From an uncultured Clostridia bacterium (GTDB taxonomy: Bacteria > Bacillota > Clostridia > UMGS1810), in contig CAKSFP010000014.1 in NCBI GenBank assembly GCA_934454585.1, forward strand, positions 10,906 to 74,905: DNA of 64,000 nucleotides, read 5' to 3'. Below are positions 25,263 to 34,401 of the stretch, piece after piece. The position numbers and the translations under genes were made by a program. Numbering within the stretch: position 1 is the stretch's first letter; every line of letters begins with the position of its first letter. The notes below the pieces were generated by a model. That model was given only the letters and a program-made list of their open reading frames with translations. It had not been told where the DNA came from and did no database searches.

Positions 25263-26732
25263 ATGAAAAAAGTATTGGCTTTTGACCTCGGCGCATCCAG
25301 CGGCAGAGGAATCATCGCAACACTCGACGGCGGCAAAATCACGCTCGAGGAGATTCACCGTTTCGAAAACAATGGAGTAAATGTGCGCGGCACTTTGTAT
25401 TGGGATATCATATATCTGTTTAATCAGATTAAACAAGGCATAGTCAAAGCGCGCCTTGCCGGCGGTTTCGATTGCATCGGCATAGACACTTGGGGTGTCG
25501 ATTTCGGCATGATAGACGAGAGCGGCGATTTGGTTACAAACCCGGTGCACTACCGTGACACACGCACCGATGGTATACCCGATGAACTCTTTAAGGAGAT
25601 ATCCAAGCAGGCTGTCTATGACCGTACGGGTATTCAGATAATCAACTTTAACACCCTGTTCCAGATGTATTATATGGCTAAGTATAAGAAAAAGACCCTT
25701 TCACTTGCGGACAAGATTCTTTTCATACCCGATTTGCTAAACTATTTTCTCACGGGCGAGAAGAAGATTGAGTATACCATCGCGTCCACATCTCAGATGG
25801 TCAATCCCTACACCCGAGATTGGGACAAAGAGATGCTCTCTAAACTTGGCATTCCCACAAATTTGCTGTGTGACATAGTTATGCCCGGCACTATTCTCGG
25901 CAAGCTTACTCCCGACATTTGCGAGGAGCTGTCGGTAGACAGGGCTGATGTTGTCGCGGTTGGTTCTCATGACACCGCATCCGCAGTTGTCAGCGTGCCT
26001 ACAACCGAGGATGATTTTGTATATATCAGCTGCGGTACATGGTCGCTGTTCGGCACGGAGCTGAGCGAACCGCTCATCTGTGAGGAGGGACTTGCGTCAT
26101 CGTATACCAATGAGGGCGGTTATGACGGCAAGATAAGATTTTTGACAAACATCATGGGTCTGTGGCTCATCCAGGAGTCCAGACGCACATGGATAAAACA
26201 GGGTACGGAGCGCAGCTTTGCCGAGATTGCCGCTGAGGCAGGGGAGAGTGAACCGTTTAAGTGCTTTGTAGATCCCGATTATGCCGAGTTCGGCAAGCCG
26301 GGCGATCTGCCTAAGCGCATCCGTAAATATTGCGAGGCTACCGGCCAGACGATTCCGCAGACCATAGGCGAGGTGTCGCGGTGCATTTATGAAAGCCTTG
26401 CACTAAAGTATAAACATTCGCTTATTAATCTTAAAAAGATTACCGGCAAGGAGTATAATTGCATACATATAGTCGGCGGCGGAGCAAATGCGGCAATCCT
26501 GTGTCAGATGACGGCGGACGCTTGCGGAATACCAGTTCAGGCAGGTCCTGTTGAGGCGACGGCCATCGGCAATGTAGCGGTGCAGCTTGTTGCAATGGGA
26601 GAAGTTTCTGATATCAGACAGGCGCGCGCAATTATTAAAGATTCATTCGATATTAAGACATATCAGCCGTGCGACACTCAGCTATGGGAGAAAAAATATG
26701 AGGAATTTGAAAAGATAATCGCAAAGATGTAA
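25263..26732 (+). CDS. rhaB: Rhamnulokinase
   Basis: 489 residues, FGGY kinase fold. It phosphorylates L-rhamnulose, giving the substrate of the class II aldolase in the same locus. The phosphate-1 loop is AFDLGASSGRGI and HRFENN follows. GIDTWGVDFG contains the catalytic Asp region, and the adenosine motif is HIVGGGANAAILCQMTADA. A GGAGATAATT site precedes ATG. No rhamnose isomerase or transporter lies in the window. Confidence 0.93.
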   Translation: MKKVLAFDLGASSGRGIIATLDGGKITLEEIHRFENNGVNVRGTLYWDIIYLFNQIKQGIVKARLAGGFDCIGIDTWGVDFGMIDESGDLVTNPVHYRDTRTDGIPDELFKEISKQAVYDRTGIQIINFNTLFQMYYMAKYKKKTLSLADKILFIPDLLNYFLTGEKKIEYTIASTSQMVNPYTRDWDKEMLSKLGIPTNLLCDIVMPGTILGKLTPDICEELSVDRADVVAVGSHDTASAVVSVPTTEDDFVYISCGTWSLFGTELSEPLICEEGLASSYTNEGGYDGKIRFLTNIMGLWLIQESRRTWIKQGTERSFAEIAAEAGESEPFKCFVDPDYAEFGKPGDLPKRIRKYCEATGQTIPQTIGEVSRCIYESLALKYKHSLINLKKITGKEYNCIHIVGGGANAAILCQMTADACGIPVQAGPVEATAIGNVAVQLVAMGEVSDIRQARAIIKDSFDIKTYQPCDTQLWEKKYEEFEKIIAKM

Positions 26733-26771
26733 TTTTTGCTTTGAATTTAATGAATTGAAAGTTAATTGGTT

Positions 26772-26910
26772 TAGGGGCGATGAGGCCATCGCCCCCAAAA
26801 CCTTATTGCAAATTGTGTTTGACATAAGTTTGGTGCTCTTCTGCCGATGCGCACAATTTGCGTTACTTTGCATCCAATATAGTGCGGGGTTGATGACCTC
26901 ATTGACCCAC
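26772..26910. repeat. Two REP-like palindromes (26772-26796 and 26886-26910)
   Basis: TAGGGGCGATGAGG..CATCGCCCCC and GGGGTTGATGACCTC..ATTGACCCA, members of the dispersed family, with GCGCACAATTTGCG-type linkers between them. The first may also serve as the rhaB terminator. Confidence 0.75.
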
Positions 26911-26973
26911 TCGCATAATTATGCACGAATTAACCCATGGCGAAACGGCGCACAGCTTTACTCTTTTACTCTT

Positions 26974-27120
26974 TCAACCTTTCATCAATCCCAAAATCAT
27001 CAACACAATATTCGCATCCCATATCAGCGCAATTAATATGCACTTAAACAGATTTCTTAATTTTTCTCGTTTTTCATTATTCATACCGATATTTTTCTCG
27101 AATCGGCGCTGTGTATACAT
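26974..27120 (-). CDS. Small predicted membrane peptide, 48 residues
   Basis: An ORF too short for routine calling. The minus strand reads TTAGGAGATTTTT before ATG 27120, an excellent ribosome site. The product starts MYTQRRFEKNIGMNNEKR, a charged N-terminal half. It ends in a hydrophobic helix, CILIALIWDANIVLMILGL, then MKG. The layout suggests a single-pass membrane peptide. The function is unknown. It is divergent from the glycosyltransferase gene. Confidence 0.55.
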   Translation of the reverse strand: MYTQRRFEKNIGMNNEKREKLRNLFKCILIALIWDANIVLMILGLMKG

Positions 27121-27161
27121 AAAAATCTCCTAATCGTCAAAAATAATTTTCGGTGATTTCT

Positions 27162-27836
27162 ATGTACGATGTGTCCGTAATTATCCCTGCTTATAATGAG
27201 GCGGAAAATATAAAAGCCACAATCTGTGACCTGGTAAAATATTTTGAACTGACCGGAATGAAGGCGGAAATAATTATCTCTGATGACGGCAGCACTGATT
27301 CTACGGTGTCTGTTGCACAATCGGTCGGCGGAGTGCGCGTGCTCATCGGCGAGCGAAACATTGGAAAGGGCAGCGCAGTCAGACGCGGGCTTGCCGCAGC
27401 AAGCGGTGCTGCGGTTGTCATAACAGATGCCGACGGCGCATACAAACCGTGCAACATAGGCTATGCACTGCCTCACCTGGCACACTGCGATGCGGTTTTC
27501 GGCATGAGGCGTTTCCAAGGCAGCTATCCGGTGCTTCGCCGTGCAGCATCGCTGTGTTATCGTGTACTTGCCTCTGCGGTGCTTGGCATATGGCATGTCG
27601 ATTTTCAGTGTGGATTCAAAGTGCTGTCGCACCATGCTGCAAAATATGCCGCCTATACTCTGAGTGAGGACGGATTTGCCTACGATGCTGAACTTGCCAA
27701 AGCCCTTAGCGGCAGCGGCTACAGTGTGTCGTCAATATATATTTCTGTGGCAGAGCACGGCAAAAGCCATGTGCATTTTCTCGGTGATTCGCTCAAAATG
27801 CTCTCGGCACTTGTGAGGATAAGCAATGAAAAATAA
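27162..27836 (+). CDS. Family 2 glycosyltransferase (dolichol-phosphate-mannose-synthase-like)
   Basis: 224 residues. It has a GT-A fold with VSVIIPAYNEAENI, the nucleotide-sugar motif SDDGSTDST and the metal site TDADGAY. No membrane segments follow the catalytic domain. It probably loads a sugar onto polyprenyl phosphate, for use by the overlapping downstream membrane protein. ATG 27162 is chosen, with GGTGAT as a weak ribosome site; an in-frame GTG lies three codons earlier. Confidence 0.85.
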   Translation: MYDVSVIIPAYNEAENIKATICDLVKYFELTGMKAEIIISDDGSTDSTVSVAQSVGGVRVLIGERNIGKGSAVRRGLAAASGAAVVITDADGAYKPCNIGYALPHLAHCDAVFGMRRFQGSYPVLRRAASLCYRVLASAVLGIWHVDFQCGFKVLSHHAAKYAAYTLSEDGFAYDAELAKALSGSGYSVSSIYISVAEHGKSHVHFLGDSLKMLSALVRISNEK

Positions 27837-29094
27837 ATTGTTTTGCTCATATGATATTCCGCTCGTTCTGATTTACTCATTGCGGCTCTTCTATCCATAT
27901 CGCCCCATGCTTGATGATTATATTCAGTATCATGTCTACAGCCTTCATGCTAATCCAATAAGGGACATTTTTTTCGGCATAGGGCTTTTTGCGGCGCGCC
28001 CGGCGGCGTCTTTTCTGGATATTACTTTGTGGTCGCACTTTTGGGAGCATCTTTGGATACTCTATGCGTTGTTTTCACTTTTTTATCTTGTGTCGCTCTG
28101 TGCTTTGCGCTTCTCTCTGCTGCGGTGCGGCGTACATCTCGGCAGTGTATTCATGTATTTTACGGCGCTCTGTCCGCTCAACATAGAGGGGACAATGTGG
28201 CTCTCTGCGTCCACACGGATCGTAGGCGGACTTTGTGCATCGGTTGCTGCAATCAGTCTGATATCAGAAGAAAATTCACTTCTGAATAAAATTGCCTTTG
28301 TTATACTTTGTTTTTTGTCATATTGCTTTTATGAACAGACGGCAGTTTTCTGCTTTGTTACGGTTTGTTTTGTATCGTTCGCAAAGAGGCGCCCATTCTA
28401 TGCCATAGCAGCTGTGGTGAATTTGTGTTTTCTTGCTGCATGGTATCTGTGCTTCAGCCGGTTCAGCGTATTTGGATTTCGTGCCGCCGTCACAGCGGAA
28501 AATATTTTTTCTTTTCCGTTTCGTCTTGCCCGGTGCACCGCTGCCGCCGCTTGCATCTTTACCGATTGCGCATGGATTATGTACCTTTTGCCGTTGCCGT
28601 TTGCAGCGCTGTGGTTATGCGGATTCGACAAGCCTTGTGCTGACCGATTGAAGTTTTGGTACGGTGCTGCTGTTTCGTTGGCTTCTTTTGCTCCGCTTGT
28701 GCTCTCGGGCGGCAATGTGCCTTTTCGCTGTCTCATAGTGCCGCTCATCGGTCTTTTTGTTTTGCTCGACTGCATTGGCGGCAGTATGCGGCGCATTTTT
28801 CTTTGTACTGTTTGCTCCGTATTCATCATTGTGTCGGCAAATGAGTTTTGTTCTTATTATCAGGCCACGGTTTTGGACGAAAAATTTCTTGACGGCCTTT
28901 GTGAACGGATAACGAATGGCGGGGAATACGACCTTTCATCCGCTCCGCTCTATTATTCGGATTCACCGTCAAATCACGCAGAACATATTGCTGCTGTCAC
29001 CTCGTCCGACTGGGCACTCACCGGTGCTGTCCGTGCACGGCTTGATGATGTGGATTTTCCGTTAATCAAGGTCAGGCAGAGCGGTTCATTTTAA
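27826..29094 (+). CDS. Polytopic membrane protein, possibly a GT-C-type glycosyltransferase
   Basis: 422 residues with roughly ten hydrophobic segments. Near the N-terminus an acidic pair sits in a predicted outer loop (YRPMLDDYIQYH), as in many GT-C enzymes that use lipid-linked sugars. The start overlaps the end of the GT2 gene by 11 bases, so the two are translationally coupled and probably form a donor-synthesis and transfer pair. No exact family is recognised, and the target polymer is unknown. Confidence 0.6.
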   Translation: MKNKLFCSYDIPLVLIYSLRLFYPYRPMLDDYIQYHVYSLHANPIRDIFFGIGLFAARPAASFLDITLWSHFWEHLWILYALFSLFYLVSLCALRFSLLRCGVHLGSVFMYFTALCPLNIEGTMWLSASTRIVGGLCASVAAISLISEENSLLNKIAFVILCFLSYCFYEQTAVFCFVTVCFVSFAKRRPFYAIAAVVNLCFLAAWYLCFSRFSVFGFRAAVTAENIFSFPFRLARCTAAAACIFTDCAWIMYLLPLPFAALWLCGFDKPCADRLKFWYGAAVSLASFAPLVLSGGNVPFRCLIVPLIGLFVLLDCIGGSMRRIFLCTVCSVFIIVSANEFCSYYQATVLDEKFLDGLCERITNGGEYDLSSAPLYYSDSPSNHAEHIAAVTSSDWALTGAVRARLDDVDFPLIKVRQSGSF

Positions 29095-29138
29095 TCATAT
29101 CTGCAATCATACGGTTGCGCCGGACCGCTGTTTGTGTA

Positions 29139-29921
29139 TTAAACATGATTTATACCGGCCGGTTTTTTGTATTTGCTCGGCGAAACGCCGGTTTTCTCCT
29201 TAAAGCATTTTGAAAAATAACAGATATTGCTGAAACCGCACGCTGCGGCGACATCCGAAACCGAGAGTCCGCCGTATTCCAACAGTGATTTTGCCATGTT
29301 TATCCTCTCGTTTATGACGGATTTCATCGGTGTAATGCCGTATGTTTCCCGATACAGATGGGCAAATCTGCCTGACGAATATCCGCAAAGTTGCGCAAGC
29401 GATTCCACGGTGTGTTCCCTCTCGGGATTTTTGATTATTGCGTACCTCGCCTTTGACAGGCGCTCTTTTTCGAGTGTTATGACGCTGTGCGACACACGGT
29501 GCAGGTCTATTGTCATTTGCGTAACGAGAGCTTGTATCACATCGTCGCAGCCGATTTTTTTCATTATCATCTCGTCATTTATACTCTCCATGTATGTGCG
29601 CAAAAAATACTTGTTTCCTGTGCGGACGGCTGTATTGAGAGGTACGGGATATTTTTTTAATAATTCGTCCATTTCATTGCCTGCCACATACATCCAGTCG
29701 TTTACAAATCCGTTTCCGTCATCCGAGTAGTCGCCGTGATATACCGGCTCCCCGGGGGTGTTTATTATTATGTCACCGCCGGCACCGCTTAGGATTTCAC
29801 CGTTTTTTTCATATTTGTACGGTGTGGCAAAACAGCTCACGGTATAGTGAGTGTATATATGGCGAATGCAAAATTCGCCCGGGCTGTGGCTTGTTGCTAT
29901 ACCCATGTTCAAAATCTTCAT
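29139..29921 (-). CDS. AraC-family transcriptional regulator
   Basis: 260 residues. It has an N-terminal cupin-like sensor (about 1-130) and a C-terminal pair of HTH motifs: TVESLAQLCGYSSGRFAHLY and LSVSDVAAACGFSNICYFSK. The start is placed at ATG 29921 (MKILNMGIATS). The promoter at 29983-30011 would start transcription near 29976, leaving the longer frame's ATG 29978 outside the message. It is divergent from the beta-mannosidase gene, which it probably controls. Confidence 0.88.
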   Translation of the reverse strand: MKILNMGIATSHSPGEFCIRHIYTHYTVSCFATPYKYEKNGEILSGAGGDIIINTPGEPVYHGDYSDDGNGFVNDWMYVAGNEMDELLKKYPVPLNTAVRTGNKYFLRTYMESINDEMIMKKIGCDDVIQALVTQMTIDLHRVSHSVITLEKERLSKARYAIIKNPEREHTVESLAQLCGYSSGRFAHLYRETYGITPMKSVINERINMAKSLLEYGGLSVSDVAAACGFSNICYFSKCFKEKTGVSPSKYKKPAGINHV

Positions 29922-29982
29922 ATCTTCACCCGCTTTAGCAGAAATATATAAAACTTTATCTGTATTATTCATGGACATATTG

Positions 29983-30011
29983 ATTGTATCACATTAAAAT
30001 ATAAATGTCAA
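29983..30011 (-). promoter_or_regulatory. Promoter of the AraC-type gene
   Basis: The minus strand has TTGACA, a 17-base spacer and TACAAT. It lies in the intergenic region shared with the divergent GH2 gene and fixes the AraC gene start downstream. Confidence 0.75.
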
Positions 30012-30034
30012 AAACAATTTCGGAGGTGCACGAT

Positions 30035-32437
30035 ATGGAGAAAATATGCCTTGACGGCACATGGAGAATGGTCGGCAACGGATATGACTGCACGGGAAAC
30101 ATTCCGGGGTCTGTCTATTCGTTCCTGCTCGGTAACAAACTTACGGACGACCCGTACTATCGCGAAAATGAATGGGATTATCTTGAACTTATGAATCACG
30201 ATTATGCTTTTTCAAGAAAATTCGACTTTGAAAAACAATCGGACGACCGCAAAATTCTGCTGCGCTGCGAGGGGTTGGACACCCTTTCGGAGATTAGTCT
30301 TAACGGAAATTTCGTTGCGGCAACAAAGAATATGCACAGGACATATGAATTTGATGTGAGCGAATACCTGAATGACGGAGAGAATGAGATAAAAATCACA
30401 TTTCGTTCGCCCAATAAATATATTGCGGAAAGATATGAAGATGAGGAGCTTTTCGGCGCAAGAGACGCGCTGAAAGGATTTATGCATCTGCGAAAGGCAC
30501 ACTGTATGTTCGGCTGGGACTGGGGCGCACGGCTGCCCGATGCCGGCATATGGAGAGAGATATCCCTTATCCGTGAAAATTCCGCAAGGCTCAAAGATGT
30601 GCGCATCACTCAGCGGCATGACGGCGGAAAAGTTTTTGTCACTGTGAATGCGGAGATTGACGGCAGTGCCGATGCTGAGATAAAAATTACATCGCCGAGC
30701 GGCAATGTGACATTTGCGGCAAACGGAGAAGAAACCGAGATAAAAAACCCGCTGCTTTGGTGGCCGAACGGTCTAGGCGAACAGAACCTGTATGATGTGA
30801 CGGTTAATGTGACGGAGAACGGCAAGAGCGTTGACGCTGCCGCAAAAAATATCGGACTGCGCACGATGCGCCTTGTGAGGGAAAACGACAAATTCGGTCA
30901 GAGCTTTTGCCATGAGGTCAACGGTGTGAAGTTCTTTGCCATGGGCGCAGACTACATACCCGAGGACAACATTTTGTCACGAATCACACCGGAGCGCACG
31001 GACAGATTGATACAGCAGTGCGAATCGTGTAATTTCAATGCAATCAGAGTATGGGGAGGAGGATATTACCCCGACGACTTTTTCTATGACAGCTGTGACA
31101 GAGCCGGACTTGTGGTGTTCCAGGACATGATGTTTGCCTGCTCTGCCGTGTCCGCAGATGAGAATATGCACGAGGAGATAATGCTTGAGTGCATCGACAA
31201 CTTAAAAAGAATCCGTCACCATGCGTGCATAGCCGTGATATCGGGCAACAACGAGGTTGAGGAAGAACTTAACGAGACAAGAGTCGAGGAGAGGAAAACA
31301 TATCTGAAAATATTTGAGGACATGATGCCGTCGCTTATTGAAAAGCTTTGCCCGGAGATACCCTATGTGCCGTCATCGCCGAGTACTTGCGGACATTTCA
31401 TCGATCCGAAAAACGAGAATTACGGTGACTCACACTATTGGCAAGTGTGGCACGGAAACAAGCCTTTTGCCGAGTATCGGAATCACTATTTCAGATATCT
31501 GAGCGAATTCGGGTTTGAATCGTTCCCGAGCGAAAAGACGATAAATTCGTTTACTCTGCCGTCAGACAGAAACATATTCTCGCGCATCATGGAGATGCAT
31601 CAGCGCAACAGCGGTGGCAACGCAAAAATTCTGTCGTACCTCGGCGCAACTTTCAAGTATCCCAACGATTTTGCCACATTGCTCTACACTTCGCAATTGC
31701 TCCAGGCAGAGGCAATACGATACGGAGTGGAACATCTGCGGCGCAACCGCGGACGGTGCATGGGCGCGCTTTATTGGCAGCTTAACGACATCTGGCCCGT
31801 TGCATCGTGGGCGAGTGTGGATTATTACGGCAGATATAAGGCACTGCAGTATGTTGCAAAACGATTTTTCGCGCCGGTGCTGCTGTCATGCTGTGAGACA
31901 GGCGAGACAACCACACGGCCGTTTTGCACAATGGATTACACGAGAGCGGATTTTGCCACCAAGGCGGCATTTTGCGTGACTAATGACACGATGAGCGGAT
32001 TCTCGGGTACTGTTAAGTGGAGCCTCAGAAGTGCGGATTCACGGATTTTGCAAAGCGGCGAAACCGAAGTAAGCGCAGATGCGCTGAGTGCGATTTGGAT
32101 AGATGAAATTGACTTTGACAAAACGGATGTAAGGCACAATTATCTGAGCTATGCGCTTGTTGACGGAGAAAAAACCGTGTCCGAGGGAACAGCGCTTTTC
32201 ACTGCGCCGAAACATTTTGAGTTTGAAGACCCGTCGCTCACATATGAGGTAAACGGTGATGAAATAACGGTGACTGCGCAAAGGTATGCCAAGTATGTAG
32301 AGATAGATTCGCCCGACAGCGATTTTGTGCTCAGCGACAATTATTTTGATATAAACGGCGGCGAGAGCAAGACCGTGAAACTGCTTGAGGGCAAATTCGG
32401 GAAGATTAATTTAAGAAGCGTGTATGATATAAGATAG
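30035..32437 (+). CDS. Glycoside hydrolase family 2 beta-mannosidase
   Basis: 800 residues, no signal peptide, so cytoplasmic. It has the GH2 jelly-roll N-terminal domain (HDYAFSRKFDF), an Ig-like domain and the TIM barrel. The acid/base Glu is in VISGNNEVEEEL near residue 413, and the nucleophile Glu is in YLSEFGFESFP. The overall pattern (WDWGARLPDAGIW, RVWGGGYYPDD) is that of beta-mannosidases. It removes terminal beta-mannose from imported mannan or N-glycan fragments. Start 30035 follows CGGAGGTGCACGAT. Confidence 0.9.
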   Translation: MEKICLDGTWRMVGNGYDCTGNIPGSVYSFLLGNKLTDDPYYRENEWDYLELMNHDYAFSRKFDFEKQSDDRKILLRCEGLDTLSEISLNGNFVAATKNMHRTYEFDVSEYLNDGENEIKITFRSPNKYIAERYEDEELFGARDALKGFMHLRKAHCMFGWDWGARLPDAGIWREISLIRENSARLKDVRITQRHDGGKVFVTVNAEIDGSADAEIKITSPSGNVTFAANGEETEIKNPLLWWPNGLGEQNLYDVTVNVTENGKSVDAAAKNIGLRTMRLVRENDKFGQSFCHEVNGVKFFAMGADYIPEDNILSRITPERTDRLIQQCESCNFNAIRVWGGGYYPDDFFYDSCDRAGLVVFQDMMFACSAVSADENMHEEIMLECIDNLKRIRHHACIAVISGNNEVEEELNETRVEERKTYLKIFEDMMPSLIEKLCPEIPYVPSSPSTCGHFIDPKNENYGDSHYWQVWHGNKPFAEYRNHYFRYLSEFGFESFPSEKTINSFTLPSDRNIFSRIMEMHQRNSGGNAKILSYLGATFKYPNDFATLLYTSQLLQAEAIRYGVEHLRRNRGRCMGALYWQLNDIWPVASWASVDYYGRYKALQYVAKRFFAPVLLSCCETGETTTRPFCTMDYTRADFATKAAFCVTNDTMSGFSGTVKWSLRSADSRILQSGETEVSADALSAIWIDEIDFDKTDVRHNYLSYALVDGEKTVSEGTALFTAPKHFEFEDPSLTYEVNGDEITVTAQRYAKYVEIDSPDSDFVLSDNYFDINGGESKTVKLLEGKFGKINLRSVYDIR

Positions 32438-32688
32438 AGATAACTGAAAATGGTGAGGATGCAAGACTTTTCTCAAAATTATATATGTAATGAGGTTGAA
32501 AAATCTTGCTGAAAACCATTAAGTTATACGGGGAACTAAGTCATTGAATATAAATTAATTTTATATATATCCACAATGCTCGTTTTGCAAAATAATTAAA
32601 GAATGGAATATTTTCAATTTATTACCTGTGTATTATTCTTGATTCTGCACAAATTATAGCTGTACCAAATATCAAGGAGGTGATTTCA

Positions 32689-32883
32689 ATGTCAGGTAAG
32701 CATGTAGTTCCCGAGGCAAAAGAGGCTATGGAAAGATTTAAGATGGAGGCAGCCGGTGAGGTTGGTGTAAATCTTAAAAACGGTTACAACGGTGATTTGA
32801 CAGCAAGACAGGCAGGATCCGTAGGCGGTCAGATGGTTAGAAATATGATTAAGAAGTATGAAGCAGATATGGCTAATAAGTAA
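32689..32883 (+). CDS. Small acid-soluble spore protein, alpha/beta type
   Basis: 64 residues. The DNA-coating core is recognisable: RFKMEAAGEVGVNL, then GDLTARQAGSVGGQMVRNMI. These proteins saturate spore DNA and protect it. A perfect AAGGAGGTGATTTCA site precedes ATG 32689. A GAATA-18-TGTATTA pair at 32606-32635 could be a forespore (SigF/G-like) promoter, but the match at -10 is poor. It shows that the organism can sporulate. Nothing else is recognised in gap 32438-32688. Confidence 0.92.
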   Translation: MSGKHVVPEAKEAMERFKMEAAGEVGVNLKNGYNGDLTARQAGSVGGQMVRNMIKKYEADMANK

Positions 32884-32952
32884 TTGACCCGAAAATTTTT
32901 AAGTGGTTTGTTGCAAAAAGGCTAAAGTCAAATATAAATGTAATGGACCCGG

Positions 32953-32995
32953 CAGTCTGTTTAATTGTATTGATGCAATACAATTAAACAGACTG
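32953..32995 (+). terminator. Terminator of the spore protein gene
   Basis: A perfect 20-bp stem (CAGTCTGTTTAATTGTATTG with its complement) around a three-base loop, then TTTTTT. Confidence 0.92.
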
Positions 32996-33057
32996 TTTTT
33001 TATGTATTAAATTCAAAAATATGCATATCAATAATATTGAAAGGATGTGCATTTGAC

Positions 33058-33384
33058 TTGAAAAAGAAAATATTCAAGATGTTTTTGACCGTTATGATGC
33101 TCTCGATGACTCTCATATTTGCATCATGCGGAAACGACAGCAACACAGACAACAACGGCACCGGCAACTCTGCAAGCGATAGAGCGGACGACACAAATAA
33201 GACTGACACAAACACTGCCGACGCGAAAAACGATAACATCGGCTCTGACATGAAACAGGATATTGACAAAATGGGCGATGACATAAAAGACGCAACCAAG
33301 GACACCGCCGATGGTATGAAAGACGCTGCCAATGGTGCAAAAAAAGCTATGGATGACGCCGGAAACGCAATGAAGGGTAATTGA
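33058..33384 (+). CDS. Small lipoprotein, Asp/Asn/Thr/Lys-rich
   Basis: 108 residues from TTG 33058, preceded by AAAGGATG. The signal is MKKKIFKMFLTVMMLSMTLI, and the lipobox FASC puts the lipidated Cys at about residue 24. The mature part is low-complexity and very polar, with heptad-like runs such as DMKQDIDKMGDDIKDATKD suggesting a helical or coiled-coil tail at the cell surface. The function is unknown. A TTG start 21 bases earlier is possible but badly spaced. Confidence 0.65.
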   Translation: MKKKIFKMFLTVMMLSMTLIFASCGNDSNTDNNGTGNSASDRADDTNKTDTNTADAKNDNIGSDMKQDIDKMGDDIKDATKDTADGMKDAANGAKKAMDDAGNAMKGN

Positions 33385-33401
33385 ACAATGCAAAAAACAA
33401 C

Positions 33402-33425
33402 GGGCGCCGTGTATCTGCGGTGCCC
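33402..33425 (-). terminator. Terminator between lipoprotein and AraC-type genes
   Basis: GGGCGCCG / CGGTGCCC hairpin. On the minus strand it is followed by GTTGTTTTTTG, so it best serves the AraC-type gene at 33459. Confidence 0.65.
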
Positions 33426-33458
33426 GCTTGCGTCACAATTCGGATTTGCGCATCTTTG

Positions 33459-34292
33459 TCACAATTTGCTCATGCCGTCCCTCGGTGAGACATTATTTTC
33501 GCGCCGATAGATGCGGTAGAAGTTTGAGTAGCTTGCAAAACCTGCCTCGATGCACGCCTCTTTCAGGCTTGCACCCGTTTTTTTGCACAGCTGCGATACA
33601 TAAATCAGCCGCTTGTGGTTTATATATCCGTTTACGGTGTATCCGGTCGCCTCTTTGAACAGGCGGCAGAGGTGGTATTTGGAGACGAACACATTCTTGC
33701 ATATGTCGTCCAGGGTGATTTCGCTCTGAAAATTGTTGTTGATGTAGTCTATCACATTTTGTGCCTTGGATTGTGACGGCAAGGCGCGCTCAAAAAGCTC
33801 CACATTGCACATGGTGTATATCAGCTCAATCACAAATGCCCGTGCTACGGGGCTGTCGTGAGTTTCGCCGTTTTCTATGCATGCGCGAAGCTTTTGCACA
33901 ATACTTTGCAGACCGCTCTCCATTGCTTCGTTTCCGTTTATTTTTCGGTTCTTTCCGGCGGAGTGGTCGGATAGAATTTTTTCGTATTTTGTCATGTTGT
34001 TTTCTGCAAAAAAATCGCTCGATATTCCCATAACCATACGCTTGTATACCGAACGCGAGTTGTGCAGCACTCGGTGCATTTCGTCCGGGCGGATAAAGAG
34101 GATGTCATACGGGCTTAAGGTGTAGCGTCTGCCCTCTATCACGAACGACGCGTCGCCGCCTATGAATATGTAGAGCTCGTATTCACTGTGGTTGTGCAGA
34201 CGGAAGTGTTCGTTGTCGGACATGGTTTCCTGCCAGCTGACGGAGAGGTTTTTTTCTTGGTATCTTATGTTGGGTTGAATTTTTGAAGGCAT
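33459..34292 (-). CDS. AraC-family transcriptional regulator (cupin sensor)
   Basis: 277 residues. The N-terminal cupin domain (FRLHNHSEYELYIFIGGDAS, then SPYDILFIRPDEMHR) is typical of sugar-responsive AraC proteins. The C-terminal HTH pair is ITLDDICKNVFVSKYHLCRL and ASLKEACIEAGFASYSNFYR. ATG 34292 follows GGAAAGGAAACGAAACC; the longer frame has no ribosome site. A hairpin-array repeat lies directly upstream (34312-34401), so its promoter region may have been altered by that element. Confidence 0.88.
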   Translation of the reverse strand: MPSKIQPNIRYQEKNLSVSWQETMSDNEHFRLHNHSEYELYIFIGGDASFVIEGRRYTLSPYDILFIRPDEMHRVLHNSRSVYKRMVMGISSDFFAENNMTKYEKILSDHSAGKNRKINGNEAMESGLQSIVQKLRACIENGETHDSPVARAFVIELIYTMCNVELFERALPSQSKAQNVIDYINNNFQSEITLDDICKNVFVSKYHLCRLFKEATGYTVNGYINHKRLIYVSQLCKKTGASLKEACIEAGFASYSNFYRIYRRENNVSPRDGMSKL

Positions 34293-34311
34293 GGTTTCGT
34301 TTCCTTTCCGA

Positions 34312-34401
34312 TTTATAATGCGCGTAGCGCAATTCATGTGCCGTCAGGCACAATTCATGAAATTTACAATTTCAATTCATGCCGACAGGCAATTCATTGA
34401 G
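34312..34401. repeat. Hairpin-array repeat, copy 1 (90 bp)
   Basis: Four mini-palindromes separated by a constant AATTCAT: GCGCGTAGCGC, GTGCCGTCAGGCAC, GAAATTTACAATTTC and GCCGACAGGC. It matches copy 2 (34840-34929) at 88 of 90 bases. The stop codon of the four-helix-bundle gene (34394-34396) lies inside its edge. Confidence 0.9.

Noticed and set aside
29921..29978. Longer start for the AraC-type regulator
   Set aside because: The promoter -10 ends five bases from that ATG, so it would lie at or before the transcript start and has no ribosome site.
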